The translations under genes were made by a program, and so were the position numbers. DNA of 53,185 bases from Ichthyophthirius multifiliis (Eukaryota > Ciliophora > Oligohymenophorea > Hymenostomatida). Within the stretch, counting starts at the first letter, position 1. Every line of letters begins with the position of its first letter. This document shows, piece by piece, positions 45,585 to 53,185 of the stretch. The notes under the pieces are model-generated. The model had not been told where the DNA came from, made no database searches, and was given only the letters and a program-made list of their open reading frames with translations. The DNA is taken from the NCBI RefSeq assembly GCF_000220395.1, contig NW_004086284.1, positions 1 through 53,185 on the forward strand. The letters are read 5' to 3'.

Positions 45585-46804
45585 TCAATCATTAACTAGA
45601 AAATTTTATTCATCAATCATTTAACCTTAATAAACTAAATTTTAGATTTCATCCTCATTAAACCATTTTTCTCTTTTTCCATTAACCCATTCTCCAATTT
45701 TTTTTTCTCCATTACTTAAATAATAAATACCAATTCCATTTTAATTACCTTTATCCCAAAAACCTATATATTATCTTTCATCATTCCATTTAAAAATCCC
45801 TTTTCCTTATTTTTTATCATTAAAATAATATCCTTCGTAGCTTTTTCCATTTAAATATTCAAATTTTCCTTTTCCATGCATCAAATTCTTACTCCATTAT
45901 CCTTTATATTATTTCCCATCAGACCATTTATAAGTACCTTCTCCATCAATTTAATTATTATTAAAATTTCCTTCATAAACCGATCCATCTACAAATTCAA
46001 GTCTTCCTAGCCCCTATTTCTTACCTTCAAAATATTCCCCTACAAAATAAGTTCCATCTATCCATTTTTCGGATCCTTTTCCATGCTTGTTTTTAAAAGT
46101 ATTGAAAAAAATACCAAATAAATATTAAATAAATAACATAATAATTAAATAAATAAATATACCTACTTATCATTTACCCATTCTCCTTCAAAAATAGCAC
46201 CGTTTTTACTTTTATATACACCTTTCCCTTCTGCTTTATCGTTTTTCCATTAGCCTTCATATATATCACCATCTGCATGTATAAGTTTACCTTTACCATG
46301 ACTTTTATCTTATTTCCATTCGCCTTCATATCTAGAATTATCTGGCCATTCTTAAATTCCATATCCATCTCGCATTTTATTAAACCATTCTCCTGTATAT
46401 TTTATACCATTATCAAATATTAGTGTATCTAATTTAACTATTTTATTATTAGATTTGTTGATTTATATTTCGCGTTCATGTATTTTCCTTTTTTCTTCAT
46501 TTTTTATATTATTTTGCTTTTCTTCCTCATCTTCCTCAGATTCGGATATTTATTAATTTTCATCTATTAAAATTTAGGAATTAAATGTCTTTATTTTACG
46601 GATTTTTTTTCGACCATCTTAATTATTTTACTTTGTTTCGACTGTATTTACTGTTTTATTGTCGTCTTTGTAATTTTCCTTTATTGATGGACGCTTTTTT
46701 TCATGTTTTTCAATTTCAATTTCATCTTCTTGTGATTTTATTTCGTTTATAGCTCTTTGATTTTATTGGGAGTTATAACACTATTACATACTACATAAAC
46801 CCAT
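45585..46804 (-). CDS. MORN-repeat protein with N-terminal lipidation signal
   Basis: ATG 46804 to TGA 45587-45585 with a single intron (46086-46162) gives 380 residues. The N-terminus MGLCSMQQC has Gly2 followed by Cys4, a pattern suited to myristoylation plus palmitoylation. A charged, Gln/Glu/Lys-rich linker spans residues about 15-145. Nine to ten tandem MORN repeats then follow, such as YTGEWFNKMRDGYGIQEWPD, YEGEWKQDKSHGKGKL, YEGQWKNDKAEGKGVY, YEGNFNNNQIDGEGTY and YKGQWSKNLMHGKGKFEY. MORN repeats form an elongated beta scaffold that binds membranes or cytoskeletal partners. With a lipid anchor, this protein probably scaffolds at the plasma membrane, cell cortex or ciliary membrane. No enzymatic domain is attached, so it is not a MORN-type PIP kinase. 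Confidence 0.92.
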
Positions 46805-47508
46805 ATTTTTATAAAAATTTTTAGTGTGATATTAAAATTTTATTATTTTTTTTTATATATATAAATAAAGCTGATTTTTATTTATTATTATTAATTAATT
46901 GTATATATATATATGCATATATTTTATTTATTTATTATCAATTAGTATTTTTTTTTTTAACATTCATATATATTTTATTTTTTATTTTAGTTATTTTATT
47001 TTTTTGTTATTAGTTAACTTTTTTTGTTTTTTCTATATATTATCAATCATTTATAAAATTTAATTTTTTTTTTTTAAATAAGAAATAAAGAAATACGTTT
47101 AATATAATTTATATTAAAATAATTTTAAGTATTATTAAAAAGAGAAAAAAAAAAAATAAAGTAATTTTTTAAATAAAAAAATATAATATAATTTGTGAAA
47201 ATTAAAAATATATTTTATGTTTTATAATTTTTTTAATTTATACATAATTATTTTATTTTTTAAGAAAAAAAAAAAAACATTATATCAAAAAAATCAGATA
47301 TTATATATATCAATAAAAATAAAGTTTATTTATCAAAAAAAATAAAATAATATTTATTTATTAAAAAAAAAAAAAAGCTTATTTATTAAATAAAAAAAGC
47401 TTATTTTTTAAATAAAAAAAGCTTATTATTAAAAAAATAAAAAAAATAAAAAAAAAAAGCTTATTTATTAAAAAATAATAAACAAAAAAATGCAAAATTA
47501 ACAACAAA
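46805..47508. other. Intergenic region with A-rich repeats
   Basis: AT-rich spacer. Its right part is the AAGCTT-containing repeat listed separately. Confidence 0.55.
47361..47480. repeat. Four spaced copies of an A-run / AAGCTTATT unit
   Basis: The unit poly(A)-AAGCTTATTTATTAAA recurs with its AAGCTT at about 47375, 47397, 47419 and 47457. Spacing is 22, 22 and 38 bases. It lies just 3' of the Utp3 coding region. Confidence 0.8.
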
Positions 47509-49074
47509 TCATGATAACTTAACACTTTTAATTAAAGAAGATTTTATAACACCCAATTCTCCATCGTAATTGATTTGCTTTTAGTAAACTTTAGCTCCCA
47601 TTCTATTATGTTTGACCATTTATTTAGTAAATTTCCTTCTAAGTTTAACTCTTGAATTGGAGTCTATTTTTTTTCTCTTTCTAGTTAAACCTTTATTGAC
47701 TAGAATTTACATATTTATTTTCCTTTAATCATCTTCTCCGAGTACTTTTACATCATATTTTTATGCAATTTCTTATTCTTTTAATTATTAGGCTTATTTT
47801 TTTTATTTTAATTTAAATTTTTTAAGAGTCTTTATATTTTCTTTTGCTTATTTATAAAATTCATCTTCGAATGTTTCTTGGTGATTTTCATTTTGGGGAT
47901 TTTTTTTAATTTTTTTAGTCTTTTATAATTAAATATCGTAATTTTTTTCCTATTTAATTTTTTTTTCTTCTTCTGAATCACTTATCATCCAATTTTCCAT
48001 TTATGAATTATTTTATTATATATCATTATTATTATTATTAGTTAAGAAAATATTATTAACTTGTTTATTTATTCTTAAATCTTCTTCGTCTTTTGAGAAA
48101 TTATCGGAATTTGAAAATTATTCAAGTTCTTATTTTATTTCTTCTCTAAGTTTTTATTTTTCGTTATTATTTTTTTCAGAAATTTGTTTTTTTTTTTCAG
48201 ATTTTTTTTTTTTTTTTTCGGAAATATTTTTTTTGTTTTTTTTTTTTTCGGAAATTTTTTCTTACTTTTTTTCGGAAATTTTTTCTTGTTTTTTTGAAGT
48301 TTTTAAATGATTTTTTAAAATTTACATTGCTTATTATTAAAAGGAAGGCTAGAAATCTTCTAAGTTTTCAATATTAGTTTTATAAGAAGTAAGTTTTTAC
48401 AAAACAGGATGATTTTTAGTTATTTTGTTATTTGATTTTAAAAGAAGATAATATAAAATACACAAAACATAACAAGAAAGTAATTCGAATTTAATTTCAA
48501 GGAAATTTTTACCTTTTCCAATCATTATTTTTTTAGCTTTTTCAATATCTAAAAGCGGAATAAGCTTTTATATTAATTCTTCTGTGTTTATATTTATTTC
48601 ATTTGCCAAACTAATAATTTCACTTTCACTTTTTTTTATTATTTTCTCTTTTAATTTCTCATTCATTTCTTAATTAAATTCTTCTTCATTTTCTTCTTCT
48701 TCTTATATTAAATCTTCTTTATTTGCAAAATCGTCATCTATAAAATCCCTCTCGTCTAACATTTTCTAATTCTCGTTATATTATTCTTCCGCTTCGGCTT
48801 CTTCGCCGGAATCTTGGGAGTCTGTTATGTCTGATTCTTTATAATAATCATCCTTTTTTGTACCTTAGACTCCTCGGTATTATTTTAATTCGTCTTCTTG
48901 GGATTCTTATTCACTTTGATGAATAGAATCTACTAAGTCGGAATTACTTTCGTATTCTTGTGAATATTCTTATTAGAAGGAGGCTTCTTATTCTGAATTT
49001 TCTATTTTTTCGTCTTCTTCTAAGTATTTTTTGGTATTTTATTTTTTGTTGTTTTTGATTTATTTTTTGGCCAT
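47509..49074 (-). CDS. UTP3: Utp3/Sas10, small-subunit processome protein
   Basis: An uninterrupted frame of 521 residues from ATG 49074 (MAKKQIKNNKKQNTKKY) to TGA 47511-47509. The N-terminal part is acidic and Ser/Glu-rich. The Sas10/C1D domain includes ELLSCYVLCILYYLLLKSNN and HPVLQKLTSYKTNIENLEDF. The C-terminal Sas10 signature is nearly textbook: NKGLTRKRKKIDSNSRVKLR, then YDGELGVIKSSLIKSVKLS. Utp3/Sas10 binds U3 snoRNP in the nucleolus and is needed for 18S rRNA maturation. Between the domains lies a low-complexity stretch built from ISEKK-like units encoded by A-runs of up to 17 bases. The frame is kept through all of these runs, so the sequence is accurate here. Confidence 0.94.
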
Positions 49075-49929
49075 TTTCGTTTAGTTTTTAACTTTTATTT
49101 AAATTTAACCTTTTTAATTATTTAGTTTATTATTTTATTATATATAAGACTATAGTTTTTATATATATAATAATATTTATTATTTTATTATATATTTAAA
49201 AGATATTGAATCAATGAAAATGTATAATTTTATATATTACTATTATTATTATTATTTTTCATAATAAAATAAGCAAAATAAAATGTATTTCATTTTAAAA
49301 TAAACCATATTAAAATTATTTTTTATTATTAAATTTATAATAATAAATAAAACAAAGCATAAATAATTTTGTAAATATTTATGTTTTTATATATAGCCTA
49401 TAAATTGTATTAATATTATTTTTATAAATAACAAAAAATCCATCATCATAATATACATTCATATAATTTTTCGTCTCTTCTAAGTATTTTTGGTATTTTA
49501 TTTTTGTTGTTTTGATTTATTTTTGGCCATTTTCGTTTAGTTTTTAACTTTTATTTAAATTTAACCTTTTTAATTATTTAGTTTATTATTTTATTATATA
49601 TAAGACTATAGTTTTTATATATATAATAATATTTATTATTTTATTATATATTTAAAAGATATTGAATCAATGAAAATGTATAATTTTATATATTACTATT
49701 ATTATTATTATTTTTCATAATAAAATAAGCAAAATAAAATGTATTTCATTTTAAAATAAACCATATTAAAATTATTTTTTTATTATTAAATTTATAATAA
49801 TAAATAAAACAAAGCATAAATAATTTTGTAAATATTTATGTTTTTTATATATAGCCTATAAATTGTATTAATATATTTTTTTATAAATAACAAAAAAAAT
49901 CCATCATCATAATATACATTCATATAATT
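49006..49929. repeat. Tandem direct duplication, two copies of about 460 bp (possible assembly artefact)
   Basis: Copy 1 (about 49006-49465) and copy 2 (about 49466-49929) are nearly identical base for base. Both contain the first codons of Utp3 and its upstream region, and both end in CATCATCATAATATACATTC followed by ATATAATT. Differences are almost all homopolymer lengths: copy 2 is shorter at several T-runs near its start and longer at a few A/T-runs near its end. Copy 2 carries a decapitated, non-functional Utp3 start. Confidence 0.9.
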
Positions 49930-50056
49930 AAAAACTAGCTACAAACATAGAAATATTTCAAATTAACAATAAAAAAATATAAACGAAAATAAAAGGAAAA
50001 AAATAAAAAATCTACAAATAAATAAAAACAGCAAAAAAAATAAAAATCTAATTAAA

Positions 50057-51569
50057 ATGAATATATCAAAGTATAAAAAAAAAAAAAAAAACTTCTTTCG
50101 TATAAAAAATAATTTTTTAAAACCCAAAAAATAAAAAAATTAAAAAAAAGAGCAAAAGTAATATGTGAATACCTTCCTAAAAAAAACAACACACCAGAAT
50201 TATCTATATCTTCCCGTTATATAACCCTCGATAAAATCGGCCAAGGTTCGTTCGGTGATATATATAAAATATTCGACATCCAAGATAAGAAATTACGTGT
50301 AGCGAAATGCGAAAAAAAAGAATCGGTATAAGGAATGTTAGAAAAAGAGGCATATATAATGTCAAAATTATAAACAGATACATCTCATTTTCCTTGTTTA
50401 ATTGAATAAATAAAAACTAATAAAACAACAGTTATTATTATGAATTTTATGGGGCAAAATTTAGAATCTTTACGAAGAAAACACAATGGAAAATTTTCCT
50501 TAAAAACGACTATTTTAATCGCTATTTAAATGATAGAAGCCTTATAGCATATGCACAAGAAAAAATACATACATAGGGATATTAAGCCTGAAAATTTTGT
50601 AGTTGGGACTGATGGAAATCACCATTCAATATATATAATAGATTTTGGTTTATCAAAGGAATATTTAAATATAGAACATTAACATATTCCTTAGAATTGT
50701 AATAAAGGACTTATAGGAACTGCGCGTTACACATCAACAAACAGTCATAAAGGCATAGAATAGTCTAGAAGAGATGATATTGAGGCACTTTTATATGTAC
50801 TTTTTTATTTGCTTTATGGAGAATTACCTTGGTAAAATTTAAATTGTGAATCAAAAGAATTAAAATTTGAGATGATTAAATTGTAAAAAATAAATTTTTA
50901 AATAGAATAGCATTACAATGATGCTCCAGAAAGTCTAAAAAAGATTTTTGAATATATAAAGAAATTATAGTTTGAAGAAGAACCAGATTATGAGTATATA
51001 AAGAAATTACTTTTTTAGATAAAAAGAAAATTATTGAGAAGGAAGATAATAAAAATGAGTGTTTTGATTGGTGTGATTCTTAGTGTGTGTTTTATAAAGA
51101 ATTCTTAATTAAAAAAAATATAAGAATATAAAACAATGAAGCGATTTAAGCTGAAAATAAATTCATTGATTCTAGTTAGTTTTATGAAGATACATTAGAA
51201 AATAAAGATTAGTTAGAAGTTAAAATACCTTCTTTTATTAAAGAATGTAATAATTTATTTAATATTAATGGAAATTCTTCTTTTAATAATAATTAGATAC
51301 AGTCAATAGAAAATAATGCTAATAAAAATTTATTGATAAATTAAAATATAATAAGCACTGTTTAAATAAAATAAAATAATTCTTCAATTGATACGGCTTT
51401 AATTTTTAATACTATTGAAACCAATCATTCGAAAAACTCATCTTAGTATAATCATAATTCGAATGAATATAATTTAAAACAAGATGAATAATAATAGAAT
51501 TAAGTTTAAAAAATAGTTATTTGTTCGGCTTCTAGAATGAAAAATAATTATATTTTTTAAAATAAATGA
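50057..51569 (+). CDS. Casein kinase 1 family protein kinase
   Basis: The catalytic domain starts [20 protein letters not shown] and shows LRVAKCEKK (catalytic lysine), [27 protein letters not shown], the CK1-specific [20 protein letters not shown] and [16 protein letters not shown]. These identify CK1 rather than other kinases; CK1 acts in Wnt-type signalling, ciliary, DNA-repair and trafficking pathways, and the isoform cannot be told. The start is uncertain. ATG 50057 ([10 protein letters not shown]) reaches the kinase frame only if the A17 run (50075-50091) is really 18. A second slip lies at the T6 run 51011-51016: beyond it the frame gives [20 protein letters not shown], matching the end of CK1 domains, and continues through an Asn/Ser-rich tail ([15 protein letters not shown]) to TGA 51567-51569. 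No introns are evident. Confidence 0.87.
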
Positions 51570-52288
51570 ATACGTTATTTTATTTTATTTACTTAAAAAA
51601 AAAAAAAAGTTTTTAGAATTAATATATATAAATAATTTTTTATTAGTTATTTTTGTTTTTATGTATTTTATTTTTTTAGAAATCGTTTTTAATGGTATGA
51701 TATTTATGCTATTTTTATTTATAAATAAAATATTTATTTTTATTAAAATTAACATTATTATTAAGGAAAATATTTTATTTATATTTTATTTTAATTAATT
51801 TAATTTAATAATATTAATATATGTACGCACTCATTGTAATATTTTGATTGTTATTAATTTAAATTTGATTAAACTAAAAAACATTTCATTAAATAAAACA
51901 TTTTGTTCTATTTTTAAAAATATAAATTAAATATAAAATTAATATAATATATTTTTAATAAAATGATATAATATATTTTAAAAAAGTTAATAAACACATA
52001 TTATTTACTATAATTATTAAAAGAATTTCTTTTTTATAAAATGTTTTTTTTTTAATTATATTTTTATAATATTTTGTTAGAAACAATTTTTATATTTATA
52101 AAAAAAAAAAAATATTAAGAAATATATAAAGTATAATTGGATATTTTTGTTCTTTTTTTCTATATTTCTAAAAAATTTTAATTTTTTTTTTAAAAAAAAA
52201 ATATTTAATAAAAAAAAAAAAAAAAATATACATTTTTTATTAATATACAAAAATTAAATAAAAAACAAAGCAAAAACAAACAAACAAA
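51570..52288. other. Intergenic region
   Basis: AT-rich spacer with A and T runs. No coding or RNA signal is seen. Confidence 0.55.
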
Positions 52289-53185
52289 ATGGAATAAGAA
52301 AATAAATAAGAGTAAGAACAAAAAGCCTAATAAGAAACAAAAATGAGATTAGTAAAAATAAAAACATTATCAAATACAGTATATGAATTAACAGTTCCAT
52401 TAGACGTAAAAAAAAAAAATAAGACTAAAAAATAAATATATATAGATGAAAATAAAAGATCTAAAATAAAAAGTATAAGAATTAACATAAGTACCAGTAG
52501 AAAGATAAAGAATGATATGTTTAGGAAAATAACTATAAGATAATGATACAGTAGATTAACATTGTAAATGAAAATTAAAAAAAAAAAAAAATAAAGATTT
52601 TATTTATTTATTTATTAATAAAAAAAAGTAAAAGAAGATGGAGTTGTAATTCATTTAGTTGCAAAAGTTGAATAAACATAATAATAATAAAATACTAATA
52701 CTAGCAGTTCTTAATAATAAAATTAAAATCCTTAATAGAATACTAGTTAAAGTAATCCTGTTGGTAATTCATTTGATATTTTCGGTAATTTATTCGGAGC
52801 AGCTGGTTAAGGAGGTGCTTCTTTTAGAACTTATAATTCTAGTTCTAATGGTGGAGAAATACAATCAATACTTTCCAGTATTCAAACCTTATTAGGAGGA
52901 GGAGGGGTAAGAACATAAACTTAATAAAACTAATAATAAAATGCATAATAAACATAATAGCCCACATAATAACATTAATAGACTGAATAATAATAAACTT
53001 AATAATAATAAAATTCATCTTAATAATCATAATAATAGTAATAATAACCTTCATAATAGTAATAATAACAATAATAAAATAATAATAATAATAATACAAA
53101 TAATTAACAAAATAGAACAGGAAGAGTAATTGAATTACCGCATTAATAATTATAAAGACTAGGGCTTTTATGTAATAATTTAATG
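52289..53185 (+). CDS. BAG6-like ubiquitin-like-domain protein (3' end beyond the window)
   Basis: Exon 1 from ATG 52289 reads a Gln/Glu-rich leader, then MRLVKIKTLSNTVYELTVPL. After introns 52406-52445 and 52564-52628 the ubiquitin fold is completed by MKIKDLKQKVQELTQVPVER, MICLGKQLQDNDTVDQH and KEDGVVIHLVAK. The family resemblance is closest to the N-terminal UBL of BAG6/Scythe (short beta turn, then V-I-H-L-V) rather than ubiquitin itself, because there is no C-terminal di-glycine. A low-complexity tail follows (NPVGNSFDIFGNLFGAAGQG, GGEIQSILSSIQTLLGGGG), then a Gln-rich region, then TGRVIELPHQQLQRLGLLCN at the window's edge. BAG6 guides hydrophobic proteins to the proteasome or to tail-anchor insertion. 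Ubiquilin or another UBL shuttle factor remains possible until the C-terminus is seen. Confidence 0.78.

Noticed and set aside
49466-49929. Second Utp3 gene in the duplicated copy
   Set aside because: Only the first few codons are duplicated, with altered run lengths, and no downstream gene body follows.
1-53185. tRNA, rRNA or other structured RNA genes
   Set aside because: No cloverleaf-like GC-richer segment with T- and D-loop signatures was seen, and no rRNA-like sequence. Small ncRNAs could still be missed by eye.
1-53185. Transposons, retroelements or CRISPR arrays
   Set aside because: No transposase, reverse transcriptase or integrase motif, no terminal repeats and no regularly spaced repeat-spacer pattern were found.

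Overview
This is a very AT-rich (by eye about 85% A+T) stretch of a ciliate nuclear genome, most likely macronuclear. The main evidence is the genetic code. Every recognisable gene reads through many TAA and TAG codons at positions where glutamine fits its family, and every complete gene ends in TGA. Introns are short (mostly 40-80 nt, GT-AG, extremely AT-rich). Intergenic DNA is dominated by homopolymers, (TA)n and (TTA)n. The composition, code and gene content fit an oligohymenophorean such as Ichthyophthirius. The species is an inference, not something the sequence proves. A 21-base run of N at 30665-30685 marks an assembly gap.

Layout, left to right. 1-5.6 kb: the start of a RanBPM-like SPRY gene running off the left edge (-), a glutamine-rich coiled-coil gene (+), and an acidic protein of unknown family (-). 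6.6-13.8 kb: a ubiquitin block with a UBE2K-type E2 (+), a Tul1/Dsc1-type membrane RING ligase (+), a TMEM185-like membrane RING protein (-), and a polyglutamine reading frame (-) that runs into it. 14.0-17.6 kb: three tandem paralogous HMG-box genes (-). 17.6-22.3 kb: a gene-poor stretch with a broken MORN fragment and one doubtful coiled-coil gene. 22.3-25.7 kb: porphobilinogen deaminase (-) and a TBC Rab-GAP (-). 25.7-28.1 kb: gene-poor, with orphan coding fragments. 28.2-30.3 kb: a secreted phospholipase B-like protein. 31.5-36.4 kb: dUTPase (+), an Elongator Elp6-like protein (-), an Arp10/ACTR10 dynactin actin-related protein (+) and a Trm10 tRNA methyltransferase (+). 37.0-42.4 kb: a SOS1-type Na+/H+ exchanger with a cyclic-nucleotide-binding module (+), and a coiled-coil protein carrying paired PP1-docking motifs (+). 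42.8-49.1 kb: a MAK/ICK ciliary kinase (-), a MORN-repeat protein (-) and the SSU-processome protein Utp3/Sas10 (-). 49.0-49.9 kb: a ~460 bp tandem duplication of the Utp3 5' region. 50.0-53.2 kb: a casein kinase 1 (+) and a BAG6-like ubiquitin-like gene running off the right edge (+).

The content is mostly eukaryotic housekeeping: proteostasis, tRNA and rRNA processing, haem synthesis, vesicle traffic and cilium biology. I see no operon logic, mobile element or defence system. The genuinely interesting points are the tandem HMG cluster, the PP1-docking coiled-coil protein, the polyQ/membrane/RING frame, and a recurring pattern of one-base frame slips at homopolymers. One slip also breaks the exchanger, whose exon lengths sum to one base short of a multiple of three. 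These slips look like sequencing under-calls rather than pseudogenes, and the same kind of difference separates the two copies of the Utp3 duplication.
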